Of a stretch of 64,000 nt of DNA, positions 9,211-17,950 are shown one piece after another (position 1 is the first letter of the stretch; each line of letters opens with the position of its first letter). The translations under genes were made by a program, and so were the position numbers. The notes under the pieces were generated by a model. That model made no database searches. It saw only the letters and a program-made list of their open reading frames with translations, and was not told where the DNA came from. Origin of the DNA: Achromobacter deleyi (GTDB lineage Bacteria > Pseudomonadota > Gammaproteobacteria > Burkholderiales > Burkholderiaceae_B); the NCBI RefSeq assembly GCF_902859705.1, contig NZ_CADIJO010000006.1:233101-297100 (forward strand), in the 5' to 3' direction.

Positions 9211-10008
9211 TCAGGGCCGGGGGAATCCAAGCGCGACGCGATCGCGTCCGTCCTGCTTGGCCAGGTACAGCGCCTGGTCCGCCCGGCTGAGCGTTTCTGA
9301 AAAAGTTTCTCCGAGCTGGTGATACGCCATGCCGATGCTGACGGTCAGGCGCAGCACGTCCGCGCCGACATCGATCGCCAGGCCGCGCACCGCGCCCACC
9401 AGGCGGTCCATCACGCCTTGTGCCGTTTCCGGCGGGGTCGCGGGCAGCAGCACCAGGAATTCTTCGCCCCCCCAGCGGCCGCACAGGTCGTATTCACGCA
9501 CGCTGTCGCGCATGGCGCCGGCCAGCTCGACCAGGGCGCGGTCGCCGATTTCGTGGCCATAGCGGTCGTTGACCGACTTGAAGTGATCCACGTCCAGCAT
9601 GGCGACGACGAAGGCCTGGCCGCCGCGGGCGGCGCGCTGGACTTCCTGCTTGATCATTTCCATCAGGGCGCGCCGGTTCAAGAGGCCCGTCAGGGGATCG
9701 CGGCTGGAGGTCTCTTCCAGCGCCGCGTTCAGGTCGCGCATCATGCTCTGGTAATGGTCGGAGATACGGGCGATGCGGGCAAGGCGGCGCAACTGCCGGT
9801 CGAACTGTTCGCACAGGCCCATTTCGCGCTGGTGCGCCATGGACTGGTAGGCGTCGGACAGGTGCGTGACGCGCTCGATCCGCGCCATCTGCTCGGCCGT
9901 GTGCCGCCACAGGTCCTGGAGCGCCTCGCGCAGGGGGTGTCCGGCGTAGGCCGGGTCCGCCAGCAGGCGGCCGATGCGTTCGTCCAGCTCGGCGTTGCCG
10001 GGCTTCAT
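9211..10008 (-). CDS. siaD: diguanylate cyclase SiaD
   Basis: 265 residues. An N-terminal helical region (1-100, predicted coiled coil around LARIARISDHYQSMM) precedes a GGDEF domain: SSRDPLTGLLNRRALMEM, DVDHFKSVNDRYGHEIGD, and the active site GRWGGEEFLVLL. The product-inhibition site RxxD (REYD) is five residues before GGEEF, so both catalysis and feedback look intact. The ATG overlaps the siaC stop (ATGA). In Pseudomonas aeruginosa SiaD makes c-di-GMP when bound by dephosphorylated SiaC, driving cell aggregation; the same gene order here supports the same role. It is followed immediately by a GGDEF/EAL gene. Confidence 0.9.
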   Translation of the reverse strand: MKPGNAELDERIGRLLADPAYAGHPLREALQDLWRHTAEQMARIERVTHLSDAYQSMAHQREMGLCEQFDRQLRRLARIARISDHYQSMMRDLNAALEETSSRDPLTGLLNRRALMEMIKQEVQRAARGGQAFVVAMLDVDHFKSVNDRYGHEIGDRALVELAGAMRDSVREYDLCGRWGGEEFLVLLPATPPETAQGVMDRLVGAVRGLAIDVGADVLRLTVSIGMAYHQLGETFSETLSRADQALYLAKQDGRDRVALGFPRP

Positions 10009-10382
10009 TGGCGGCCGACGACCGAGAACGGGAAGGTGCAGTCTTCCTTGAATTCCTCGGCCAGCTCGCCCACGCGCTCGTTGCGCATGTCGTAGAACCA
10101 GGTCACGCTGACGTTGCGGCCCTTGCCATGGGCGGCTTCGAGCAGGTCGAAGATGTCCATGACGGACTTGATGCTGCTGGTGTTCAGGTACAGCAGCTCA
10201 AGCTCCAGGTTCAGCGGCGCGGCGCCGCTTTGCAGGTAGGCCTCGACCCACTCGATGACCGGGCCGAACAGCTCGAAGGAATTCTCGGGGTAGGAATCGC
10301 CGCGCATCGCCAGCACGCCGGCAGCGAAGTCGGCGGTGATGGCGGGCGTGGACTGGGTCCCGGGAATATTCAGGTCTTTCAT
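10005..10382 (-). CDS. siaC: SiaC, phosphorylatable regulator of SiaD
   Basis: 125 residues, the size of the DUF1987 / SiaC family, with an anti-sigma-factor-antagonist-like pattern (ELELLYLNTSSIKSVMDIFDLLEAA). Counting from the ATG at 10382, the Thr in LNTSS is residue 68, the position phosphorylated by SiaB in P. aeruginosa, which supports both the assignment and this start over the TTG one codon upstream. SiaC is a small cytoplasmic switch: unphosphorylated it binds and activates SiaD, phosphorylated it does not. It overlaps siaD by four bases and follows siaB by 36 bp. Confidence 0.9.
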   Translation of the reverse strand: MKDLNIPGTQSTPAITADFAAGVLAMRGDSYPENSFELFGPVIEWVEAYLQSGAAPLNLELELLYLNTSSIKSVMDIFDLLEAAHGKGRNVSVTWFYDMRNERVGELAEEFKEDCTFPFSVVGRQ

Positions 10383-10418
10383 CAATCACTCCGAAAAGGG
10401 TCTGTGCGCGGGCGGCGG

Positions 10419-10958
10419 TCAGATCACGACGCTCAGGCTGAAGAACGCCTTGCCCTCGCCCGCTGCGGGCGTCAGGCTGGCTTCCAGCGGTGCGCCCGCC
10501 CGGCGCGCGATGTCGATCAGCCCCAGGCCGGCGCCCGAGGCAGTGCCCGGGGTGCGCGGCTTGTGCAGCTGGGCCTTGTATTCGGCTTTCAGGGCCGCCT
10601 TGTCCAGCGCGGCCAGTTGCTGGATGCGGTCCACCAGGTGGCGGCCGTCTTCGGCCTTGACCAGGTTGCCGGCCGACACGACGTAGCGGCTTTCGTCGCG
10701 GCGGCCGATCACGACCGTGGCGGCGGCATCGGCATCGCCGTTCTGCGCGGCGTACTGGCGGATGTTCTGGATCATCTCGATATAGACCGAGAACACGTCC
10801 ATGGCTTCCGCCGGCCGGGCATGCTCGGCGTTCAGGTAGTTCTTCAGCGCATTGCCGATTTCCTCGATCAGGCTACGGGAGATCGGCCCGTTGAAGCACA
10901 GCAGGGTGCGGTTCTGGTCGAACCGCTCGCCCAATGCGTAGAGATCGGAGGCATTCAT
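10419..10958 (-). CDS. siaB: SiaB, protein kinase acting on SiaC
   Basis: 179 residues, matching the SiaB family (DUF6272), which has a GHKL/anti-sigma-kinase-like fold. The N-box-like IEMIQNIRQYA lies near residue 62 and the glycine-rich nucleotide loop TASGAGLGLIDIARRAG near 145. The family phosphorylates SiaC on threonine, switching off SiaD. It lies 23 bp after siaA and 36 bp before siaC in a single-strand operon. No membrane segment or extra domain is seen. Confidence 0.88.
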   Translation of the reverse strand: MNASDLYALGERFDQNRTLLCFNGPISRSLIEEIGNALKNYLNAEHARPAEAMDVFSVYIEMIQNIRQYAAQNGDADAAATVVIGRRDESRYVVSAGNLVKAEDGRHLVDRIQQLAALDKAALKAEYKAQLHKPRTPGTASGAGLGLIDIARRAGAPLEASLTPAAGEGKAFFSLSVVI

Positions 10959-10981
10959 GGGAGTTACCGCCCTGATAACGA

Positions 10982-12976
10982 TTATTCGAAACGGAAAGAC
11001 AGCAAGGTAATGTCGTCGCGCTGCGGCCGTCCGCCTTGATACTGGGCCAAGGCTTCGGAAAAAGCGGCCGCCTGGTCGGTTAACGGCTGCTGCGCGTGTC
11101 TCTTGAGCATTTCGGCAAAACGCGTGTTGCCAAAACCGAAACCGTGCTCGCCGCCCGCCTGGTCCAGGAAGCCGTCGGTGGCCAGGTAATAGGTCCAGCC
11201 GGGCTCCATGCGCAGTTCGATGTTCTGGTAAACCCCGGTGCGCTTGTCGCCCAACGCGCGCTTGCCGCCGGGCACTTCGCGCAGGGTCCGGCCGTCGCTG
11301 GCGTACAGGCTGATCTTGGCGCCGGCATACCGCAAGCTGCCGGATTCGCGGTCAATATATACCAGGCCCGCGTCAGTATTGGTGGCCAGGGCGCGAGGCA
11401 GTTGCGCATCCGCAAGCATGGCCCGGATCGCGCTGTCGGTGCGCGCCAGGATGCCGGCCGGATCGGCCGGGCCGGCCTCGGTGATGGCCAGGTCGATGGC
11501 GGCGCGGGCCAGCATGGTCATCAGCGCGCCCGGCACGCCGTGGCCGGCGCAGTCCATGATGCCCAGCAGGCAATTGTTGCCATCGGAACGGAACACGTAG
11601 AAATCGCCGCCGACCACGTCGCGCGGCTTCCACAGCACGAAGTGGTGTGCGCCCAGCGACTGGGTCAGCTGGCGGTCGGGCAGGATGGCGCGCTGGATCA
11701 GGCTGGCGTAGTCGATGGAATCGCCGATCTTCTTGTGGGCCGCGGCCATGGCGCGGTTGGCGTCTTCCAGCTCGGAGGTGCGTTCGCGCACCTTGGTCTC
11801 GAGTTCGGCGGTGTGCTGGCGCACCTTGTCGGCCATCACGCCGAAGGCGCGGCTCAGGTCGCCGATCTCGTCCTGGCCGCCAGGCGGCAGGCGCACGTCG
11901 TAGCTGCCGTTGGCAATGGCGCGAGCGGACTGCTGCAGGCGGCGCAGCGGCCGCAGCATCAGGCGTTCGATGGCGTAGCCGAAACAGAGCAGCAGCGCGG
12001 CAAACAGCAGCACCAGGCCGATGGCCGCGGGCCACAGCCAGTCGGTGTCCAGCACCCGGGCGGCGCCCAGGTCCACCACGGTCAGCACGTGCCAGCGCAA
12101 CTCGGGCATGTAGGCCACCGACACCAGCTGGCGCACGCCGTCGATGGCCACCCACGCCGACTGCACCGACTGCGGGTCGGCCTGGGCGGCGTGCAGCGCC
12201 GCGCGCAGCTCGTCGCGGCCGTGGCCGGCGTCGACCAGGTTGAACACCAGGCCATGGCCGTCCTTGCCGCCGGCCCCGCCCGCGCCCGAGTTGTAGGCGA
12301 TCAGGGTGGGGTCCATGTGCGCCTGGATGGCGCCGTCTTCGTCGACGATGATGGGGGTTACGCCCGGCTGGCCGCTGTTGACGAAGTCGCGCAGGAAGCC
12401 GCCCACGTCCAGGCCGGCGCCGGTCAGGCCGATGACCTTGTCGCCGTCGCGCACCTGCACGTTGATCCAGACGCGCGTGGTCTTGAGCTTCAGGTCAGGA
12501 TTGACGTTGATGTTGTAACGGTTGGGCGACTTGAGCGTGCTGTAGAACCAGCCGTCGTCGGCGGCCTCGCGGCTGAGCGTATAACGCGGCGCCTCGGACA
12601 GGGGCTGGTCATCGTTGAAGTAGTAGTGGCCGGTGGCGGCGCTGGCGATGAAATAGGCGCGGCCCAGGAGGTCGCGCCGGTAGCCGTCGGCCTCGCGGAA
12701 AAACAGCTCGCGTGCGGCCGGATCGCTTTCGTTGCGTAGCCAGCGGCGCGTGACTTCGCTGTCGGCCAGGCGCTGCGACAGTGCCAGTTCGCGCGACACG
12801 GGCGCCAGGATGCGCTGGCGGTTCAACTGCGTGAAATTGTCGGAGAACGCGCGGCCGAAGTGGTCGCGAACCCCATCCAGCACCTGCCAACCTATCAGCG
12901 CAGCCGGCGCCAAGGCGACCAGGCACGCCAGCAACAGCGCCATCAATGATTTTTTGCGCAAACCCCATTTCGCCAT
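10982..12976 (-). CDS. siaA: SiaA, membrane PP2C-type phosphatase acting on SiaC
   Basis: 664 residues, close to the P. aeruginosa protein. A first membrane helix (about 10-30) leads into a periplasmic dCache-like sensor (FYSTLKSPNRYNINVNPDLKL, DKVIGLTGAGLDVGGFL), a second helix near 350-375, then a HAMP linker (LRRLQQSARAIANGSYDVRL), a coiled coil, and a PPM/SpoIIE phosphatase domain with DVVGGDFYVF, MDCAGHGVPGALMTM, YLATDGFLDQAGG and QRDDITLLSF. The start MAKWGLRKKS has AGGAAG 8 nt upstream; the longer frame adds 54 residues before the first helix. By homology SiaA removes phosphate from SiaC after an extracellular cue, turning on SiaD. Confidence 0.9.
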   Translation of the reverse strand: MAKWGLRKKSLMALLLACLVALAPAALIGWQVLDGVRDHFGRAFSDNFTQLNRQRILAPVSRELALSQRLADSEVTRRWLRNESDPAARELFFREADGYRRDLLGRAYFIASAATGHYYFNDDQPLSEAPRYTLSREAADDGWFYSTLKSPNRYNINVNPDLKLKTTRVWINVQVRDGDKVIGLTGAGLDVGGFLRDFVNSGQPGVTPIIVDEDGAIQAHMDPTLIAYNSGAGGAGGKDGHGLVFNLVDAGHGRDELRAALHAAQADPQSVQSAWVAIDGVRQLVSVAYMPELRWHVLTVVDLGAARVLDTDWLWPAAIGLVLLFAALLLCFGYAIERLMLRPLRRLQQSARAIANGSYDVRLPPGGQDEIGDLSRAFGVMADKVRQHTAELETKVRERTSELEDANRAMAAAHKKIGDSIDYASLIQRAILPDRQLTQSLGAHHFVLWKPRDVVGGDFYVFRSDGNNCLLGIMDCAGHGVPGALMTMLARAAIDLAITEAGPADPAGILARTDSAIRAMLADAQLPRALATNTDAGLVYIDRESGSLRYAGAKISLYASDGRTLREVPGGKRALGDKRTGVYQNIELRMEPGWTYYLATDGFLDQAGGEHGFGFGNTRFAEMLKRHAQQPLTDQAAAFSEALAQYQGGRPQRDDITLLSFRFE

Positions 12977-13064
12977 GCGAAGTCTTCCTGACAGTCCGGG
13001 CCTGCCGATGCCTAAGGCCCTGTTTGAGACGTGACGCATCCACGCGGGATCGCACGGCGCGCTA

Positions 13065-13092
13065 AGTGTAGAGAACAGCGGGATGAATTGAA
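13065..13092 (-). promoter_or_regulatory. weak candidate promoter for the sia operon
   Basis: On the minus strand TTCAAT (13087-13092) and TACACT (13065-13070) are separated by 16 bp, giving a sigma-70-like pair about 85 bp upstream of the siaA start. Both boxes deviate from consensus. A short palindrome CCTGTTTTGCACAGG lies 35 bp further upstream and could be an operator. Confidence 0.3.
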
Positions 13093-13176
13093 ACAGGCGT
13101 AAACGCGCGAATTTGCCAAAGGTCAGCCTGTTTTGCACAGGCCGCGCCGATCGACAGGTTTATTGCGTTTTATATC

Positions 13177-13214
13177 GAAAGAAAAGCCGCCGCCCGCACC
13201 GGGGCTGCGGCTTT
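13177..13214 (-). terminator. rho-independent terminator after the Liv-type transporter operon
   Basis: On the minus strand a GC-rich hairpin (AGCCGC-A-GCCC paired with GGGC-G-GCGGCT) is followed by TTTTCTTTC. It lies directly after the stop codon of the last transporter gene at 13219 and separates that operon from siaA. Confidence 0.75.
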
Positions 13215-13218
13215 CGCG

Positions 13219-13923
13219 CTACACGCCCAGGTAGCGTTCCCACAGGCCGCGGTCGGCGTCCAGCGCGGCGGAGTCGCCGTTCCAGACCACCTTGCCGCGT
13301 TCCAGGATGACGTGCCGGTCGGCCAGGCTGAGCAGGCGTTCGACGTATTTGTCGATCACCAGGATCGTCTGGCCGGCCTGCCGCAGGCGCGCCAGGCAGT
13401 GCCAGATTTCCTCGCGGATCTTGGGCGCCAGGCCTTCGGTGGCCTCGTCCAGGATCAACAGGCGCGGGTTGGTGACCAGCGCGCGGCCGATGGCCAGCAT
13501 CTGCTGTTCGCCGCCCGACAGCTGGTTGCCCATGTTGCGGGCGCGTTCGCCCAGCCGGGGAAACAGTTCGAACACGCGTTCGGGCGTCCAGGGCTCGCCG
13601 ATGGACGGGTTGCGCGCGGCCACGAAGGCCGTCAGGTGCTCGCGCACGGTCAGGTTGGGAAAACACTGGCGCCCTTCCGGCACGATCGCCATGCCGGTGC
13701 GCGCGATGCGGTCGGGGCTCCAGCCGCTGATGTCCTGGCCGGCGAAGCTGATCTTGCCGCCGCGCAGCGGCAACTGGCCGAACAGCGTGCGCAGCAGCGT
13801 GGTCTTGCCCATGCCGTTGCGGCCCAGCAAGGTCACCACCTGGCCGGCGCCGATCTGCAGGTCCACGCCGAACAGCACCTGGCTGGCGCCGTAGCCGCTC
13901 TGGGCCGATTCAATGCTGAGCAT
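13219..13923 (-). CDS. branched-chain-type ABC transporter ATP-binding protein (LivF-like)
   Basis: 234 residues, typical LivF size. Walker A is LLGRNGMGKTTLL near residue 36, the signature NQLSGGEQQMLAIGRAL near 135, Walker B LLILDEATEGLAP, and the LivF C-terminus lacks any extra domain. The ATG overlaps the stop of the second ATPase gene (TGATG). It powers uptake together with the LivG-, LivM-, LivH- and LivK-like products encoded upstream. It is the last gene of the operon, before a strong terminator. Substrate is not readable from the ATPase; the shared operator with the aminobenzoyl-CoA operon suggests an aromatic acid. Confidence 0.9.
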   Translation of the reverse strand: MLSIESAQSGYGASQVLFGVDLQIGAGQVVTLLGRNGMGKTTLLRTLFGQLPLRGGKISFAGQDISGWSPDRIARTGMAIVPEGRQCFPNLTVREHLTAFVAARNPSIGEPWTPERVFELFPRLGERARNMGNQLSGGEQQMLAIGRALVTNPRLLILDEATEGLAPKIREEIWHCLARLRQAGQTILVIDKYVERLLSLADRHVILERGKVVWNGDSAALDADRGLWERYLGV

Positions 13924-14729
13924 CAGGCTGTCTCCTGGCGCGCGGGCGCCGTCTCGTCATCGCCCAGGTAGGCCTGGCGCACGTCCGGATTGGCGCGGAT
14001 CTCGTCGGGCGTGCCGGTGGCGATCACGCGGCCATAGACCAGCACCGAGATGCGGTCGGCCAGCCGGAACACGGCCTGCATGTCGTGTTCGACCAGCAGC
14101 ATCGCGGCGCGGCCGCGCAGGGCTTCGATCAGTTCGGTCAGGCGCAGGGTCTCGTCGGGCCCCATGCCGGCCATGGGTTCGTCCAGCAGCAGCACGCTGG
14201 GCCGCGCGGCCAGGGCCAGCGCGAATTCCACCTTGCGCTGCTCGCCGTGCGGCAGCGTGCCGGCGGCGCGCCCCAGCAGCGCCGGGTCGATGGCGCATTC
14301 GTGCGCCAGTTCGCGGGCCTGCTCGTACAGGGCCGCTTCGGCGGCGCGCGGCCGCCAGAAGCGGAAGCTGCTGCCGGCGTGCGCCTGCACGGCCAGCACC
14401 AGGTTGTCCAGCACGCTGGACTGCTTGAAGATGTTGGTGATCTGGTACGAACGCGACAGGCCCGCCGCCACGCGCTGGTGCGCGTTCAGGGCAGTGACGT
14501 CACGCCCGCCCACGGCCAGCGTGCCCGAGTCTGCCGCCAGGGTGCCGGACAGCAGGTGGATCAGTGTGGACTTGCCGGCGCCGTTGGGGCCGATCAGGGC
14601 GTGGATTTCGCCAGGGTTCAGCGAGATCGAGACATTGTCGGTGGCGACCAGCGCGCCAAAGCGGCGCACCAGGTTGCTCGCCTGCAGCGCAGGCGCGTTG
14701 GACTGCGATGGGGATTGGGGTTGGCTCAT
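13923..14729 (-). CDS. branched-chain-type ABC transporter ATP-binding protein (LivG-like)
   Basis: 268 residues. Walker A ALIGPNGAGKSTLIHLLSG is near residue 45, the signature reads GTLPHGEQRKVEFALAL, Walker B VLLLDEPMAGMGPDE, and the LivG-type C-terminal segment IATGTPDEIRANPDVRQAYLG is present. The start MSQPQSPSQ overlaps the permease stop (ATGA). The signature motif has His for Ser in LSGGE-type sequences (LPHGEQ), a common variant in this subfamily. It pairs with the LivF-like protein to energise the importer. Confidence 0.9.
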   Translation of the reverse strand: MSQPQSPSQSNAPALQASNLVRRFGALVATDNVSISLNPGEIHALIGPNGAGKSTLIHLLSGTLAADSGTLAVGGRDVTALNAHQRVAAGLSRSYQITNIFKQSSVLDNLVLAVQAHAGSSFRFWRPRAAEAALYEQARELAHECAIDPALLGRAAGTLPHGEQRKVEFALALAARPSVLLLDEPMAGMGPDETLRLTELIEALRGRAAMLLVEHDMQAVFRLADRISVLVYGRVIATGTPDEIRANPDVRQAYLGDDETAPARQETA

Positions 14730-15694
14730 GATCCCGCCTTGCCGGTTGATGCTGCCTTGGCGCCGCCGAACAGCGGGCCGAACAGGCCCACCAGGCCGCG
14801 CGGCGCGCCGAACACCACGCACAGCAGCAGCACGCCCAGGGGCAGATGCCAATATTCGGTCCATTGGCGCAGCACTTCTTCCAGCACCAGCATCACCACG
14901 GCGCCGGCCACGCCGCCGTAGCGCAGGCCGATGCCGCCCACCAGCACCATGATCAGCAGGTTGGCCGACTGGGTCCAGTGCATCAGGCTGGGCGAGATGA
15001 ACAGGTTGTGGTTGGCCAGCAGCGCGCCCGCCAGCCCGGCCGCCGCGCCGCTCAGCGTGAACGCCGTGAGCTTGATGCGGTAGACGGGGTAGCCCAGCGA
15101 TTCCATGCGCGACTCGTTTTCGCGGATGCCTTGCAGCGCCGTGCCGAACCGCGAGGCCACCACCCGGCCGAACAGCCACATCGCCACCGCGAACAGCGCC
15201 AGCACCAGGTAATAGAACGACACGTCGTTGGCCAGGTCGATGCCGGGCAGCGTGGAATAGCCCGGCAGGTTCAGGCCGTCTTCACCGCCATACTGGCGCA
15301 GCGAGATGAAGATGTAGAACAGCATCTGGGCGAACGCCAGCGTGATCATGATGAAGTACACACCGCGGGTGCGCAGCGAGATCGCGCCCGTGATGCAGGC
15401 CAGCAGCCCCGCCAGCCCCATCGCCACCGGCCAGGACACCAGCGCCGAGGTCACGCCCGACATGGCCAGGATGCCCACCGCGTAGGCGCCCGCGCCGAAG
15501 AAGGCCGCGTGGCCCAGCGCCACCATGCCGCCATAGCCCAGGATCAGGTTCAGGCTGGTCGCGGCCAGCGCGTAGATCAGCACACGGCGCACGAAGGAAA
15601 TATAGAAGTCCAGGCCCAGCGCCGGCGCCACCAGCGGAAACGCCGCCAGCAGGGCCAGCAGGGCCACGGTCCAGAGAGTCGACGAAATTCGCAT
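14726..15694 (-). CDS. branched-chain-type ABC transporter permease (LivM-like)
   Basis: 322 residues, hydrophobic, with eight or more predicted membrane helices. Family marks include SLNLILGYGGMVALGHAAFFGAGAY near residue 45 and the cytoplasmic coupling segment GRVVASRFGTALQGIRENE near 185. The start MRISSTLWTVALL directly follows the LivH-like stop; the longer open frame covers the LivH gene in another frame and is not real. It forms the membrane channel with the LivH-like subunit. Confidence 0.9.
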   Translation of the reverse strand: MRISSTLWTVALLALLAAFPLVAPALGLDFYISFVRRVLIYALAATSLNLILGYGGMVALGHAAFFGAGAYAVGILAMSGVTSALVSWPVAMGLAGLLACITGAISLRTRGVYFIMITLAFAQMLFYIFISLRQYGGEDGLNLPGYSTLPGIDLANDVSFYYLVLALFAVAMWLFGRVVASRFGTALQGIRENESRMESLGYPVYRIKLTAFTLSGAAAGLAGALLANHNLFISPSLMHWTQSANLLIMVLVGGIGLRYGGVAGAVVMLVLEEVLRQWTEYWHLPLGVLLLCVVFGAPRGLVGLFGPLFGGAKAASTGKAGS

Positions 15695-15696
15695 GC

Positions 15697-16617
15697 TCAG
15701 CCTCGCGCCGGAAACAGGCCGGAAGGCCGGAACACCAGCACCGCCGCCATCAGCACATAGATGGCGATCGCGGCCAGCGTGGGGCCGACGCTGGAAGCCA
15801 CGGCAGGCGAAAACACCTGGCGCAGCAGCATCGGCAGGAAGGCCCGCCCGGCGGTATCCACCATGCCCACCAGCAGCGCCCCGACAAAGGCGCCGCGGAT
15901 CGAGCCGATGCCGCCGATGACGATGCACACCAGCACCAGGATCAGGATTTCCTCGCCCATGCCGACCTGCACCGAAGTGATCGGGCCCAGCAGCGCGCCG
16001 GCCACGGCCGCCAGCATGGCGCCCAGCACGAACACGCCCAGGAACAACAGCGGCACGCGCACGCCCATCAGCGTGGCCATCTGGCGATTCGAGGCGCCGG
16101 CCCGCACCAGCACGCCGGCACGGGTGCGCGTGACGAACCAGTACAAGCCCACGGCCGAGGCCACGCCGAAGACGATGATCATCAGGCGGTAGGCGGGATA
16201 GAGCAGGTCGGGCAGGAGCCGCACCGGGCCGGACAGCACCGCAGGCATGTTGAGCATGACGGGGGCCGGGCCCCAGATCATCTTGACCAGGTCGTTGGCG
16301 ATGAGAATGATGGCGTAGGTGCCCAGTACCTGGGCCAGGTGGTCGCGCAGCGCCAGGCGGCGGATCAGCGTGAGTTCCAGCGCCACGCCGACCAGGCCGG
16401 TGGCGACCGCTGCGACCAGCACCGCGGCCGTGAACGAGCCCGTGCGTTGCATGGTTTCGGCGGCGACATAGGCGCCTGCCATATAGAGCGAGCCGTGCGC
16501 CAGATTCATGATGTCCATGATGCCGAACACCAGGGTCAGCCCGGCCGCGATCAGAAACAACATCAACCCAAACTGCAGACCGTTCAGCAATTGCTCGACG
16601 ATGAGCGTGAACGTCAT
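15697..16617 (-). CDS. branched-chain-type ABC transporter permease (LivH-like)
   Basis: 306 residues with LivH features: LLNGLQFGLMLFLIAAGLTLVFGIMDIMNLAHG at the N-terminus and a conserved cytoplasmic stretch GASNRQMATLMGV. I chose MTFTLIVEQ as start because AGGGGA lies 8 nt upstream, rather than an ATG eight codons earlier. It is separated from its binding-protein gene by 169 bp that hold two hairpins, an arrangement often used to make more binding protein than permease. Confidence 0.9.
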   Translation of the reverse strand: MTFTLIVEQLLNGLQFGLMLFLIAAGLTLVFGIMDIMNLAHGSLYMAGAYVAAETMQRTGSFTAAVLVAAVATGLVGVALELTLIRRLALRDHLAQVLGTYAIILIANDLVKMIWGPAPVMLNMPAVLSGPVRLLPDLLYPAYRLMIIVFGVASAVGLYWFVTRTRAGVLVRAGASNRQMATLMGVRVPLLFLGVFVLGAMLAAVAGALLGPITSVQVGMGEEILILVLVCIVIGGIGSIRGAFVGALLVGMVDTAGRAFLPMLLRQVFSPAVASSVGPTLAAIAIYVLMAAVLVFRPSGLFPARG

Positions 16618-16702
16618 GAAAATCCCCTGCTGTGTGCCCACCCCGAAGTGCTGCTCCCCCTGAAAGGGACATCGCTACGGACCAGCAAAGCCGGATGCGT
16701 GC

Positions 16703-16763
16703 GACCCAGCTGGGTCAGGCATCGAACCGGCAATGCCGGCCCCCTGCGACGCAGCGGGGCCGG
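16703..16763. other. two hairpins between the binding-protein and permease genes
   Basis: A perfect 14 bp palindrome (GACCCAGCTGGGTC, 16703-16716) is followed by a strong stem at 16736-16763 built from GGCCCCCTGC and GCAG-C-GGGGCC with a GAC loop and one bulge. Both lie in the transcribed spacer between the LivK-like and LivH-like genes. They may act as an mRNA-stability or attenuation element that sets the binding-protein to permease ratio; this is inference. Confidence 0.45.
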
Positions 16764-16786
16764 GCTTTATCGTGTGGCCGTACGTT

Positions 16787-17950
16787 TTAAAGCTTGCAGT
16801 CGCCGACGTAGACGTCTTGATACTTGTCGAAGACCTTGCCCACCAGCTTGTTGGTGATGCGGCCGCTGGCGTCCTTGTCGACGACGCGCAGGTAGTAGGC
16901 CTGGATCGGGTAGTGGTTCTTGCCGTAGGTGTAGCTGCCGCGCACCGAGGGGTAGTCGGCCTTTTCCAGGGCCTTGACGATGGCATCGCGGTCGGCGGCC
17001 TTGCCACCGGCCTGCTTGACGGCGGCGTCCATGGCCATGATGACGTCATAGGCCTGGGCGGCATACACCGACGGGTAGCGGCCGTTGTATTCCTTGCGGA
17101 AGGCCTCGACGAAGGCCTTGTTCTGCGGCACGTCCAGGTCGTGCGCCCACTGCGCGGTGTTGTACATGCCCAGCATGGGTTCGCCCACGGCCTGGATCAC
17201 GTCTTCGTCGGCCGAGAAGCCCGGACCGATCAGCTTGACGCTTTGCGACAGGCCGGCCGAGACGAACTGCTTGACGAAGTTGATGCCCATGCCGCCCGGC
17301 AGGAAGATATAGACGGCGTCCGGCTTGGCGGCGCGGATCTGGGCGATTTCGGCGGCGTAGTCGATCTGGCCGAGCTTGGTGTAGACCTCATCGCCCGGGG
17401 CGGTCTTGTAGCCGCGCTTGAAGCCGGTCAGGGCGTCCTTGCCCGCCGGGTAGTCCGGCGCCATGATGAACATCTTCTTGAAACCGCGGTCGGCGGCGAC
17501 CTTGCCGGCGGCCTCGTGGAAAGCGTCGTTCTGGTACGACGAACCGAACCAGTAGTTATTGCACTGGGCGCCGGCGAACTGGCTGGGGCCAGGGTTGTTC
17601 GACAGGTACGGCACCTTGGCGGCGAACAGCGCGGGGCCGACGGCCAGCGCCACGTTCGAGCCGATCGGGCCAGTGAAGAAATCGACCTTGTCGCGCTGGA
17701 TGTAGCGCGTGACCAGCTGGCGGGCCTGGTCGGGGTTGCCGCCCATGTCGGTCTGCAGGAATTCGGCGGGCTGGCCGCCCAGCTTGCTGCCCAGCTGCTT
17801 GATGGCCAGGTTGAAGCCGTCGCGGGCTTCGGCGCCCAGCGCCGAGAACGGGCCGGAAATATCGTTTGCGATGCCGACCTTGACCGGGTCGGCGCAAGCC
17901 AGTGCCGGAACCAGCGCGGCGGCGGCAACGAGGGAAGTGATCAAACGCAT
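16787..17950 (-). CDS. Liv-type periplasmic substrate-binding protein
   Basis: 387 residues with a signal peptide (MRLITSLVAAAALVPALACA, cleavage near 20-21) and a type I periplasmic binding fold: VKVGIANDISGPFSALG at the mature N-terminus, MAPDYPAGKDALTGFKRGY near 165, and VYAAQAYDVIMAMDAA near 295. This subgroup is commonly found with aromatic acid gene clusters. It is a clear paralogue of the binding protein at 60589-61764 (shared endings ADYPSVRG and DCKL/DCKM). It is the first gene of the transporter operon, divergent from a MarR gene, with a probable operator in between. Confidence 0.9.
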   Translation of the reverse strand: MRLITSLVAAAALVPALACADPVKVGIANDISGPFSALGAEARDGFNLAIKQLGSKLGGQPAEFLQTDMGGNPDQARQLVTRYIQRDKVDFFTGPIGSNVALAVGPALFAAKVPYLSNNPGPSQFAGAQCNNYWFGSSYQNDAFHEAAGKVAADRGFKKMFIMAPDYPAGKDALTGFKRGYKTAPGDEVYTKLGQIDYAAEIAQIRAAKPDAVYIFLPGGMGINFVKQFVSAGLSQSVKLIGPGFSADEDVIQAVGEPMLGMYNTAQWAHDLDVPQNKAFVEAFRKEYNGRYPSVYAAQAYDVIMAMDAAVKQAGGKAADRDAIVKALEKADYPSVRGSYTYGKNHYPIQAYYLRVVDKDASGRITNKLVGKVFDKYQDVYVGDCKL

